From Parasponia andersonii (Eukaryota > Streptophyta > Magnoliopsida > Rosales > Cannabaceae): a stretch of 64,000 nt of DNA. The translations under genes were made by a program, and so were the position numbers. Shown here piece by piece: positions 37,973 through 50,309 of the stretch. The notes beneath the pieces were generated by a model. The model searched no databases. It had not been told where the DNA came from and saw nothing but the letters and a program-made list of their open reading frames with translations. How positions within the stretch are numbered: the stretch's first letter is position 1; each line of letters begins with the position of its first letter. The stretch spans positions 91,527-155,526 of the forward strand of contig JXTB01000121.1 of assembly GCA_002914805.1 (NCBI GenBank), read 5' to 3'.

Positions 37973-39033
37973 AACCTTTGTGTATATTAATTTTTGGATT
38001 TGTTCTTTTTGTTTTGTTACATTTTTAGAGTATTATCATATTTTCTGGACTATTCTTGGACATTTTTTTTAAAAAAATTTCTTTCGTTTCATATATGTTG
38101 CTGGTGCATTTATTTCTTCAATGTTGTATTTAGTATTGTGTACAGTGGAAACACCTCATTACATTTTGCTATGTCTGAGTTTTGGTTACATTTTGCTATA
38201 TTCTTAATTAATACGTACCGTTTGCTTTGTATTTATTCTGGCTAATCTGTGTTTGTGTCTAATCAATATTTGAGGTGTCCTTTTCCTTTCTCTATTTACT
38301 TACTGAATCTTTTTATCCAGCCTTTTCTTCTTTTCTATTTTCTGTTCCTTATTACAGTTTCTTTCCTTTTTCTCCCCTCTTTTTTTGGGTTTAGTTTTTA
38401 TCTTAGTTCTTTCCAATTATATTTTATAATCTCATATGTATGGCGATGATGATTATCTATTTTTTCATCGTATGGAGTAATATATTAGCTGCTCAATAGT
38501 TACTGTGTATAATGGCTTTTTTTATAATATGGTAAGTCTGTTCATTGTCAACTCATGGTTTTATGGTTTTTCCCCTAGAATATTGTAAAAAATAACTATT
38601 GAGTTGGGGTTTCTTTAGTAACAAAATTATCTTTTTGATTTGTGTGGGGGTATTGTCATGGTTTTGTTATTCCTTTGGTTTCTTTCAATACTTTTTTCCT
38701 TTTTTGTGTTTTTTCGTGTGTCTGGCTACTTTTTTTTTTTGTTTTCTTTTTTCCCCTTTGTAGAGTCCCGATCTGATATTTCTTCCTCAATTTTGTTTCT
38801 AAGATTGTTTTCTGCCTTTTTTTTTTTGTGTTTATGAATCCTCTTTATTTTTTTTTCAGCCTTTATTCATCTGGGCAGTCTTAAATTAATAATCCTATGA
38901 TTTCTTAACTGTTATTTAATTGATATAATATATGTGGCAAATTTCTCTGTGTTGATAATATGTTTTGTGTACCTACTTAATTGCTAGAAATATTTCTCTT
39001 GCATAAGTCGAGAAGAATTTCTCGGGTAACTAG
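36870..39033 (+). mobile_element. Candidate Helitron-like element, T-rich
   Basis: The left part TATATATACTAAAG.TGA.GAGTTTT resembles 5' ends of some plant Helitrons. At the right, a 6-bp hairpin CGAGAA/TTCTCG (39009..39024) is followed by GGTAACTAG, and CTAG fits the CTRR rule. Against it: the expected TC start is not intact, the hairpin is short and close to the end, and the base after CTAG is A, not T. The interior (about 37.2..38.9 kb) is strikingly T-rich on the plus strand and codes for nothing I recognise. Confidence 0.25.
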
Positions 39034-42000
39034 ACCTAAAATTGCATTATCTTAAAAATTTGCCATTTATTAATAATACCTTTATATATTTGAGCCATAT
39101 TAATATATATATATATATTATAATTATAATATATTTAAAAAATTAGTCATGCTCGATTCGTGGTGAAGAATTTTCCTACTTTCATTTAGAAAGCGAAGGA
39201 GGAAGATCTTACTCTAGGAAGAACAAGGAAATGAGAAAAATTAATTTGTAATCAATATTGTTGTAAAGTTATTGTACAATTCTCCAATGATTTTTATTCT
39301 TATTATGTATTTATTTTAATTACATGTATAGTTTAATATTTTGTTTATTTAAACTCAAGGTTTTTAATTTCGTATATAATCAAAGGATAATGTTTGGTGT
39401 ACCATTTTTTGTACAAAAATTTTAATACTGATACACGTGATATATAATTTGTTACTATTCAATTAGTAATAAAGTTTAATTTATTTTTGATAAATTTTAA
39501 CGTATTAATTAGATAACGACAACTTATATACCACGTGTGTTATTATAAAAAATTTGATATAAAAATTAAGATATATAGTGTTATCCATAACATCAAAACA
39601 ATGCAGCTAGGATTTTATTACAACGACTTACCATAATAAAACAAATTTATATTTAACTTAAATGATTTATAGGCCAAAGTATATACACAAAATATGTAAA
39701 TTCAACCAAATAAAAAAAAAGAAAGAAAAATAAAAAAAAAAACAGGATGCAATATTACGATCATCAACCCATGCCAATGTACATATATTTTGTAATATTG
39801 TGGACACTGTTTTATTATATTTTAGATAAATATTATACTATTGTAAAAACTTATTAAGTTTGATTACATATATATAACCCTAAGTAAGACGCGCGGCTTA
39901 TCTACCTCGTATACTAAAAAGTCAACCTAACATCTAATGATCTGAAAAACCAAAATATGACAATGTCAAAGGTCGTTGTTTGACTTCTTCCATATCCGTC
40001 TGCTTTCGAGGTCCGCTGGTAGACCCCGGTTTGGTGGGACCAATGACAATTGCTCTGCTGATCTGATCAATCTGGTGCACAAAATTCGGCGATGTGGCAC
40101 ACAAAGAAAGGGCTAGATTTTGATCACGTGTGGAAGTACACATAGGTTAGCAATGAGAACGCACTCTCTTTTTTATTTTTATTTTTGTATCATATGGGCT
40201 TTCCGGCGCTTTCCATTTTCCCATGTGAGAATTTGGGTAGCAATTTTATTCCATTTGACTTTGAGTTTGACCAAAAGGGCTTTCTAATTTTTATTGTGGA
40301 TCATTCAACAAAAAAAAAAAACAAGGAAAATAAACACGAGAGCTTTGTGGATTTTTCCCGAGAAAGTGACGGGGAGATCATACTTTCTATATCTAGTTCT
40401 AATTCTTCAAGTACCAACTCCACAGTTGGGAGATCAAATTAAATTAAGGAGATGCATTGGGCTTAATTGACAATTCTAGATAGAAGGCACGTGAAAATGA
40501 GTTAGAATTATCCGAAGACCACAAGCATTTTAAAACGGTAAACATAAAGAAGAAAGGAAAAAGACCAATTCAGTTGACTGATTTAGGAATTAGGCTTTGA
40601 TGGGATTTAACATGGTTTTTCTTTTTCATTTTTGGCTTCTTTTGGGATAGCTTCTAAATTATTAAATTTAAGATACTTACACAATTGGCCATAGCATTCT
40701 TTATATATAGTAGTTGAAGTGTCTCTTTTGTCATTTGCACGTTTAGATTTTCTTTTTCTTTTTCTTTTTTAATGGCTATTTGCACGTTGAGTTATATATT
40801 TCATGGATGCCAGAAAACTGAATAATTTTTTAGGACATGACAAATCTTAATACATAAGTCGGTATATGAGTTTTGACATGGTAATTACATAATTTACTTA
40901 TTTTGTTCCTTGGACATTTTAATATTCACTAGTTATATTTTGGGTTTTCTTAAGTTTTGAAATTAAACCTAAACATGAATTAGTTTAGTACCTATAATTG
41001 TCAAAACCTAATAGAGCATTATTGGACTCAATTGCCATCATGAGTTGGCAAGCTCCTTGGACAAGACTTAAAGCCTTAGACACGTCACTATCTCTTAGAC
41101 TACAAGGTGAAGCCATCAAATGCAACCACCTACGTATAAAAATATCGTAACAAGTGTCGTTCTTTATTGCGATCAATTATTAGGACTTTAATACGTAAAA
41201 TCAGTGTTATGATAGTATTTATGTTATTATTGCACCATTATTATTATTATTATATCGTAAGTACGTTATTTTTATAATTGTTAATTTAGTAAGGACGTTG
41301 TGAGAAATATCATTTTCTATATCGATCGTCCATTGGGACTTTGACACAGAGACAATGTTGTGATAGTTTTTACATCTGTGCACTCTTTGTAATGTAACCG
41401 TAATCCCAATTATTCTCTGCTTTATTTCAATTAATAACAAGTTCCGTTAATTATTCAGAACAGGAGTACAAATCCTGAACAATGTCTATATATGATTTTT
41501 ATTCAATAGTTGGATTTATATCATAAATAAAAAAGTAACAACAATTTATTATTAGCAAGCATATAGTAGATCCTTGCAACACTGACTAACAATATGTCAC
41601 TGATATTCACAGGACCATCCTGATCCATTCCATTATGATTATGCAGCATATTTCTTTTTAATACTTTGCACAGCTTATAATTAATGTAATTAGTTGTTAT
41701 TTTGAACAAATAAATGCAAAACCTATATATTAAATTAATCAAAGGTTATAATTAGTCGTTTTCATCATAATAGATGCGACACTAACTTTTAAACAATAAT
41801 AATAATAATTCAGATACATTGTGTGAAAAAGGAAACTTCGTAGAAATTTTGGGAATAAGTTCCATCCACTTCAATATATTATATAAGTTCTACCTTTTGT
41901 ACTTGAACCATTAAAGTTCGTAATTCAGATATCTTTTTCTCTTTTGTGGATGTGAGCTAGCCATAAAAACCTCTAAAAAATGTATTTAAGCTAAACCCTC

Positions 42001-42520
42001 TTTTTCTAGATGCATCTTCTTCCTCTCGAGATTGGATAATCTCAAATCTTAATTTGCCTTTTTTATCCCCCACCCCTTTCCCCCCACTATTCGTTTGTTC
42101 CTTGACGATGCCCAAAAAGCAAAAAGAGCCTCATTCACTTTATACATCGGTGCATGATGAGTGATCAATTTTTGATTAATGGCAAATGTCGCATAAATAG
42201 TTTTTTCTCCTCAGACTAATATTTTCTTTTAAATAAGGAATCGTGGTAAATTCCAATCATATTTTTACAATGATTTTGAATTCATATACTGATCAAGCAC
42301 ATGATAATGTGCAACAATTATCATAAATCTACTTTGTTTGATTCGTCAAATTACAGACAAAAAACAAATGTTAATCACCTTTTCACTATTGTGATGACGA
42401 GTATAGTAGGGACGTGATTCTCCTGATTTTTCTGTTTGGTTTTGATTGATTTTACACATATCAGTCAAATTCTTTTAATATTTATATATGGAAACCACTG
42501 TTTCTTTTGCTGCTAAATAA
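39034..42520. other. AT-rich intergenic region, no gene seen
   Basis: Frames at 39934..40143, 40185..40442 and 40985..41742 are short, with no motif or codon pattern I can support. Nothing else recognised. Confidence 0.5.
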
Positions 42521-42525
42521 TGTTA

Positions 42526-45193
42526 AGTAAAATCCTAAATTTTGTAAGGGTAATTAAGTAAATTTATTTCAAGGATATTTTGGTAATTTTATATTTTCAG
42601 ATTAATTAAATAAAAATCAGAAATAAATTTGGTGTTAAATCTAGACAAGATTATGTCTAGATACATTTGGGGTCAAAGTGAAAAAAAAATTTCAAATTGG
42701 GGGCCAAAAGTGTAATTAATGAGGTACTAAAATGAGAGAATCTTTTAAAATTGGGGCTAAAGTGGAATTTCATAAACTTATTTTTGATCGAATCATATTG
42801 TGCCACGTGTCCCACTGCTACAGTTTTTGAAAAATTGTATAAAAACCCCTCATTTCTTTCTTCTTCTCCACTGAAACCCCTCAAAACACACCCACGGAAA
42901 CTGTTCATCCGAGCTTCCACCGTCCGCTGCCTTGCCAGACGCGCCCGTCTGCCGTGACCGGGAGACGCTGACGAACCAGCGTCGGGTGCTGCTGCTGTGA
43001 GCCGCAGCCTGTCGCTGGAGAAATCGGGACTTGAAGATTTCGCCACCGGAACGGTTTTTCGCCCGTCGTGCCGCCGTCTGACGTTCAATCACTGTGCTAC
43101 CACCACCGTTGGATTCGTCTCGACTCCAGCTTTGATTTTCAACCACTCTCGGCCTCAAACTCGCCTTCGGTAAGAAGTTGGCTACTGTAGCAATATTTAA
43201 TATTTAAATTTTGTGGTATTTTCGTAATTATTTCAATATTGAGTTATTTTTCCCGAAAAAATTATACCACGTGATAGAAGAGTTTTAAACATGAAATTTC
43301 ATGATTTTTAAGTGTTAAAATGATAACCAGAAGATCGTTAATTATCAGGATGAAAATGTGGTATTTTTCTAAATATTTTTAAAATGTGTTATTTTTATAA
43401 TTTTTGGATTTTGAGCCCATTTAGAGTCCGGGACCTCGAAACTGAGTTCTAACTTCGAATTTGGAATCAGTGAGGTCGGGACATGAAGTTTGATATAAAA
43501 TATCACTATTTTCCGAAGTGGCACAAAAATTGAGAAAATTGCTCGTGAATTGCACCGTTTTACGTGCTACGGGCCGGTTCCGTACCGGGACCCGTTTTCG
43601 ACAAACTTTATATCTAAACTAACGTTTTTTAGGTGTTCTGAATTCAGTGGTGAGCTCTGTTACTCTATCCTAAACTCCGTTTGAAAAGTCAACTTTTCAA
43701 GTGAACGAGACGAGACTCGAGAACAACTATCCAATCAACCAGGTGATCAATTGAGGATATTTCTAGCGTGTTTAGCTCAACATAATTACTATTTCGAGGT
43801 AGGGGATTCAATTTCCTTGTTTTCTATTATTTTCATTTAAATTGGAATTTATCTTGAAAAATGAAATTTCGTTATTTTATTAAATTGAATTATTTGAATA
43901 GTTATTTTGATGAACTATGAATTTGTGAAACATTGTAGACTGCTCTAGATATTTTTAAATATGGTTTTGTACAAGTTTTTATACTTGGAATTTGGTAAAG
44001 CCATGGAAAATATACTTTGGATTTTTAAAGTATAAAATGGATTTTAACTAAAAATCAGAGCATGTCTAGGATGTCAAAACACTGCATGGTTGTTTGAGAC
44101 TTTATATATATTGCACATTTTATATGATCAGGCGTGAGAGTCGTCTTAGATATCACAGAATTGCAGTAGACGGACTAGTACACCCGCCTTCGGTGAGAGC
44201 CCATAAACCCGCACGAGATTTGTTTTCTGACTATCTCCATTCGGTAGGCATAGGCATTCGGTGCCCCTCCGGTTTAGTAGGATTTGACACATGGGTGTCC
44301 CTCCGGTTTTTCAGAGATAGATGTCAGGCAGAGAGTACTCAATACATATAGTATAAGTTACTCTAGTTGTGATGAGAGGATGATGACTCATGTGATGTGT
44401 TGATTTATGTGATGTACATTATACTTATTTAAATTGAGACTTTTATATGTTTTGACCTGGATATCTGGTTTGATTTTACCATAGTTTTCTATAAATGGTT
44501 TAAATAATTGATATTTATAGAAATGCTTTCCGGCATTACCAATCATGCAGATATGTACTATGCTTATTTTATTATGGTTTTCTATCTGTTTAAACTTGGA
44601 TATATATATATATATATATATATATATCTGGTTTTTATTTGAGCATGATTTTCTGTAAAGATTCTTTTTTATTTATGTCTCAAATGCTCCATCTTTATTA
44701 AAATACTTTTTAAAATTACTAATTATGCAATTGTATTAAGAATTACTAAAAAGATTTTCCCAAAAAGAGAAATTGGGTAACCTACTGGGCAATTTATGCT
44801 CATCCCCCTTCTTTCTCCACAGGTGGTGTTCAGTGTGACATTGACGGTCAACTAGTAGAATAGGAAGTTATCTTTTATTCGTAATTTGAGACTTGATAGA
44901 GCTAGTAGTATAAATACAAGACTCGAGTTTAAGTCTTGTAAGATATTTGGATATTACTAGTATTCTTGTTAAGTATGTTAATTTGAAAATGTATGTAATT
45001 ATATATGCTATTCTAGTGTGATATGGAGGTATGGATGATGATACTCAGTAAACTATTTGAGAATTTGATTTTTCTTGAAATTTTTTAGTCTATGTTTATT
45101 AGTGGCTATAAATTGTGGAATAGATTTACTGAAAAAAAAAGAAAAAAAATTTAAAATTCTCTTTCTGGCACTGTCGAAGTTTGGATCGTGAGA
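42526..45193 (+). mobile_element. Older solo LTR, 2.67 kb
   Basis: Starts AGTAAAATCCTAAATTTTG, which aligns with the first bases of the solo LTR at 22527, and ends GATCGTGAGA, which aligns with its end GGTCATGACA. Flanks are TGTTA (42521..42525) and CGTTA (45194..45198), a 5-bp duplication with one change. The terminal TG and CA have both mutated, pointing to greater age. It shares the internal blocks around GAGAGCCCATAAACCCGC (about 44195) and AGGTGGTGTTCAGTGTGACA (about 44820). The GC-rich patch at 42850..43170 yields spurious frames. Confidence 0.75.
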
Positions 45194-45235
45194 CGTTACG
45201 TAGCTAATTTGATTTTCCAATGCAAACCATGCTTT

Positions 45236-45384
45236 ACCTATGACTCCTTGTCTATATGAGTACGTACCAGCTATATATGATAGCGAATGATGTGTTGATG
45301 TACCTAGGAGATTAATTATCAAACTCCTTGTCTATATGAGTACGAATGATGTGTTGATGTATCTAGGAGATTAATTATCAAACT
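45236..45384. repeat. Tandem partial duplication
   Basis: ACTCCTTGTCTATATGAGTA through AGATTAATTATCAAACTC appears twice; the second unit lacks about 20 bases after GAGTACG. Confidence 0.85.
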
Positions 45385-46557
45385 CATGCTGAACATTTTT
45401 TCAGTTATTAATTTCCCCAAAAAAATATAGGTAATAATTAAGTGAAATATATATTTTACTCACCCCCTTATTTAATCATAGATTCAGAGGATGCTAGGTT
45501 TTCAATTCGAATTTTCGAATATGGTATCTTTGCTCCCATCCAAAGTAAATACAGATTATTGGGTCGACTTCTCTATTCCTAGGATCATTATGCAATTAAT
45601 AACAACTTTTTTTTTTGGTTGGTTTCAAACTTGAATATAAAATTCAGAAGAATATAGAGGCCAATTAAACTGCTTCAAATATTGTCACATCATTTTCAAA
45701 GAAAATAAAAGAAAAAAAAGTCCCATTTTCATAATTTTAATGATTACACCTTTAGCCAAGCCAAATTCCAAAAGGAGTAAAGCATAAGAAGAGGGTTGGC
45801 ATTTTGCCACCTATTTAGCAAAATTTGGATCCTCGAAGGTGTTTGCATCAACATCACACTGATTTACAATTGGACTTGCAGTCACACCACGATTCAATTG
45901 CATCATTTCTAAGTTATTTCCTCACTTTCTGAAGAATTCAAAACCACTTTCATACAAATTGGGATCCTAGAATTTGGGGCTTGGGAGATTGATGATTGGT
46001 TTGAAGCGTTAGTCTAAATAATGTATTTTATAACAAGCACTATATATAGTGAACACGTACTAAAAAATTACCAAGATTGCTCATTAGATAATTTGTCAAT
46101 TCTTCTCTGAAAAAGTAAAAATTTGCCAATTTTTAATTTAGTTTTTTTTTTTGAGAAAAATTATTTGGCTTTGCTTACCTTTATGTTTTCCTTCTCTTTT
46201 TAATTCTTATTCTCCATTATTCATTTTGAAAAAAGGGAATAAACATTTAATGAGATAACAATGGCTGATTGCTCCAATGTCACTTATGGTAACGTAACAA
46301 ATTTAATTAGTACTTCTGAGTGTCTTTTGATATAATTAATACTTCTGATATATTCCTTTTTTTTTTTTTGTGGGTTGAAGTTGCTATAGTGGCTACTTGT
46401 TTCCAAATATGTTGTAGAAGCTTTAAAAAAAAATTGTTGGAGAAAACTTTCGTTAAACATAATAAAAAAAAATGTTTGAATGACACGAATGAGACTCCTG
46501 TTCCTCTCATAAAATCAATTAAATACGTTCGTATTGTACCAGGTTTGAGATGCATGG
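45385..46557. other. AT-rich spacer, no gene seen
   Basis: An open frame of 116 codons at 46320..46670 (plus strand) has no start context, motif or composition that would support a gene, and it runs into the tandem repeat that follows. Confidence 0.5.
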
Positions 46558-46866
46558 ACTTGTATGTCTATTACGAACGTTCAACTCCTTTCAAGTTTCA
46601 ACTGACACACATTAAAAACAATTTTCTTTTCCATATAATAATACCAAATTTAGTAAATTTTTTCCCTTAAATATATTTATGTTTATATTTTAGACCTTGT
46701 AATGAGTGACTCGTATGTCTGTTACGAACGTTAAACTCCTCTCAAGTTTCAACTGACACACAGTAAAAACAATTTTCTTTTCCATATAATAATAATACCA
46801 AATCCAGCAACTTTTCCCCTTAAATATATTTTTGTTTATATTTTATACCTTGTAACGAGTCGATTA
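46558..46866. repeat. Tandem duplication, two units of about 151 bp
   Basis: The unit GACT(T/C)GTATGTCT.TTACGA through ACCTTGTAA.GAGT occurs twice with a handful of changes. Confidence 0.85.
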
Positions 46867-48763
46867 GTTTTGTGTCCAAATTCAATAAATCCGACCGACC
46901 AAATTAAAAACCATTTCCACACCTTCCGATGGGTTGGGTGAAAATCAATGGGCCACTTCGCTTAGGGCAAAAGCCTTTTGTTTTTGTCTTTTGGCCTATT
47001 TTGGTCAGTTAACTAATTAATTGCAATTACAACAATTTGGAATTAATAAGGTGAGGAGGGAAAGAAGTGGGTCCAACGCGTGGCAATTTTGGTCAAAGGA
47101 GTCAAAAGGAATCAAATTCTTATCTGAACGTGGCAGCGCATAGGCTTCATTAGTGTCACTGATGACGTGGTAATTCCTCTCCAGCCGATCCAGCACGTTC
47201 TCATCACGTGACCGTTATCTCTCAAATTCTCAGTACACGGTTGTTGCCATTTTGGGCCCTTTCTATCCACCGTGGATCTCCAACTTATACCATATTGACC
47301 CTCCACCAGTGGCGCGTGACAAGTACAACCAATTACATAACTAGAAATCAATTTGGCTTGAATAAGAAAACTTTCTGGTAGACATCTATTTTCAAAGATA
47401 TTATTCATTCTGAACTTGTTTTCAATTCCATATTAAATCAAAACAAGGAAAGAGAGTGTCTAAATTATTATGGTGAAAGCTTTGTAGACAAAACCTTTGG
47501 CTTAGTAGACTGGGGTATATGTAGATTTTAACATATTTGAATTTCTAAATTATTATAGCTTATTGTATTATTCGGTTTAGGGTGAATCGTTATATTTAAG
47601 GTGTGGGTTTGCTTGCACATGTAAAAATATTTAAAATTTTACATTTTTTATTATCATGCGATTTTTTGTAGTTATTAAACATGCACCAAAAATTTAAGAC
47701 ATTTAGAAACACACATTCAAATAAAAAAATTATTTTGCAATCTCTAATGTTTGTCAGTTGGATTTTTATTTAATTATACTTTGTTACTTAATTTATATTA
47801 TTTTTATTTGGCCAGTTCCTGATATTCAGAAACTTATAAAAACAAATAATTAACTGTTTTTCATTTAGTGAAATACTTTTATTTTACTATTTATAAAGAA
47901 TAATGAAATATATTTTATCTTCTCAAGCTTTTATTTTTCGTAGTCATCTTCTGTATCTGAATCTTACGATATCTAGATCTTGAAAAAAAAAATTATATCG
48001 TTGAAGATTTATCCTTCCAAAAAAATTATCATGTAATTAAAGTTAAAAGAGAGAATTTAAGTAGTAGAGGGCGAGTTGATAGAGTTAAATATTATCTCTA
48101 GTGCAGCTACGCACATGTCATATCTGATGCATAATTTTAGTTAAATCATGAACCTTTTTAGCATATAATAATTTTATTATCATAGATTAATTTATATTTC
48201 GATTTGTCTTTACTTTATATTTATTTTGAGGAGTGCTAATAGACCTTTATACTTAATTGACATATTATTGAAATGTGAGATATTTTAATTAAAAAAAAAT
48301 CAAATTTGTTATATTTGACTATTTTCCTAGTCGCACTCATCATTTATTTTTGATCGAATGAAATCATATATTTTGTTAGAAGGAAGAAAACTTGGTTAAC
48401 AAGCTGTGTGGGGTTGGGGAGGTGAGCGTGGTCCGTGTGTCACATCTATTTAAAGCGGCGCGCGTAGGGGAAGTGGACAGCTCAGCAATGACTTTCAAAG
48501 ACGAAATGGAGAGTAGAAGAAAAAGCGAAGAATATTCGACTCAACGTGTGGCGTTGTGTTGATGGTCGGAACTCGTTAAGGCCTCAGGCGTTAACTTCCG
48601 TTAACTCCGCAGTACAACATAGACTTCTTTTGATGTTTCCTTTCCTCAAAAAACATATCATTCGTCTCACCTTGACGAACAGTTTGTCGTTACCGTTAAC
48701 ATTCCCAAACGTGCAAATTGCCAAAGCCTACAGTCAAACCTAGCTGGCTTAGCTACCTCTCTC
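46867..48763. other. Upstream region of the GRAS gene
   Basis: No coding region supported. A less AT-rich stretch (about 47050..47340) carries several ACGTGG/CACGTG-like cores and TTGGTCAAAGG text. These could be distal bZIP- and WRKY-type sites, but that is only pattern matching. Confidence 0.35.
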
Positions 48764-48771
48764 TATATATA
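48764..48771 (+). promoter_or_regulatory. Probable TATA box of the GRAS gene
   Basis: TATATATA inside CTCTCTCTATATATACAAGA, with the CT-rich surroundings common in plant core promoters. Transcription would start at about 48795..48805. Confidence 0.55.
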
Positions 48772-48799
48772 CAAGAGATTTCAGTTCTATCTTTTTTCG

Positions 48800-50309
48800 A
48801 AAACGTCTCCACGAGAGTTCGCTTAGAATTTCGAACCACAGAGAGACTGAAAAATCAAAGAAGACCCAAAACAATTGAAAAAAAAAAAAAAAACAAAAGT
48901 CGTGGGGGTGAAGTAGAGATTGCGGAAAGTCAAAGGAGAAGCTTTCAAAAACTTGAAAGATAAGAGTTTTGGTTGAAGCTGAGACTTGGAGAAGGCATAA
49001 AGTCTAGTGCCCAGAAGATTCAAAGTACAGACAGAGATTTCGGGTATGTTTTCTTATCCATCTGTTATTAATTTATTTTTGTTGAAGAGAGATTTTAGTG
49101 AGAGAAATGTAGAAACAAGATAATAAATTGATTGTTTTCTTAGGATTTGGTGGTTATGTCTAATGGTTTTGTAAGGACTCTATAGTGTTCTTAACTGAGG
49201 AATTGAACAATTGGGATAGTGAAGTGAGAATGTTTTTTTTTAGCTTATTTGGTTGTTGGGTTATTTGGGGTTCAAGGAAATGGAGAAAAATGAATAGGGT
49301 AGTTGATATTTTGGTTGTTGGGTTGTATGGGTTCAAGAAAATGCAAGAAAATAATAATTTTTCTATATTTTTTTGGGGAATACGGAGATTTAAGCGAGTT
49401 AAATGCCGAAACAAGATGCTAAATTAATTGTCATCTTTAGTATTTGGTGATTGTGCTTAATAGTTTTACAAGGACTGTAGTGCTCTTAGCTGAGGAATTG
49501 AGCTATTGGGATAGTAAAGTATTGAATTTTTTTTTTCCCCGGATTCTTTTGGTTGTTGGGTTATTTGGGGTTCAAGGAAATGCAGAAAAATGAACTGGGT
49601 AGTAAATATTTCGGTTGTTGGTTTGTTTGGGGTTCAAGAAAATGCAGGAAAATGAATTGGGTAGTTGGATATTTTGACTTAATGAATTCGAGATGTATTA
49701 GTTAAGTGGAACAGGTAGGAAAATCTTGTAGGGGACTGTAAATTTGCAACTTTTTTCAACTTTTCTGGTCTTTGGAGCGTTTTGTGATTGGAAATCCTGC
49801 AATTGCAATGATTATGAACTAAGGTTTCTTAATAGGATGATTATAATTTCATTTTTTCTTCATTTCCAGTCCTGTCAACTATTCTCAACTATTTTAGTCT
49901 TCAGGGTCAAAACAGAGTTGTTTAGCCCAGCAAATATCTGACCCATCTAGCTATTTTTTTCCTCCTCTCTCTATTCGTACTATTCTTCTTCAGGTCGTTT
50001 ATTAGTAGCTTCTTTATTCAATGATTGATGGGATTTGAATTTGATGCTTAGAAACTTAGCAATTGGTACAAAGCAAATAACATCTCCCATAACTTTTATA
50101 AAACAAAGTTCTTAGCTTTACCCGTGACACATCACAAAAACGTGACGGTCACGAATTTAAAACTTAAGCATAGGTAATGCTAATTAGCCTTTTCATGAAT
50201 ATTGCAGGTTGTTGATTTTGATTTTTTTGAAGATTGATAAGTTTAGACCCCAAATAGTAACTGATCTTATTTTATCAAACAGATGAGCTGGTGATGCCAG
50301 TATCATAGT
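48800..50309 (+). other. 5' leader and leader intron of the GRAS gene
   Basis: The leader exon (about 48800..49043) ends GATTTCGG before GTATGTTTTC. The intron (49044..50282, 1239 bp) ends TTTTATCAAACAG. The last 27 leader bases hold two minimal upstream ORFs sharing bases at a TGATG: ATG-AGC-TGG-stop (50283..50294) and ATG-CCA-GTA-TCA-stop (50294..50308). The second ends one base before the main ATG. The intron contains an internal duplication at about 49180..49680 (two units offset by about 300 bp, with TTGGTTGTTGGGTTATTTGG in each). Leader introns are usual in this GRAS branch. Confidence 0.65.

Noticed and set aside
42657..43158. Overlapping minus-strand frames of 143 and 102 codons
   Set aside because: They lie in the GC-rich patch of the older solo LTR, the counterpart of the spurious frames at 22.7..23.1 kb.
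46320..46670. 116-codon plus-strand frame
   Set aside because: AT-rich, no motif, runs into a tandem repeat, and overlaps an equally open minus-strand frame.
47112..47408. 98-codon minus-strand frame in the less AT-rich stretch upstream of the GRAS gene
   Set aside because: No motif or homology recognised; the openness fits the higher local GC, and the stretch looks more like regulatory or spacer DNA.
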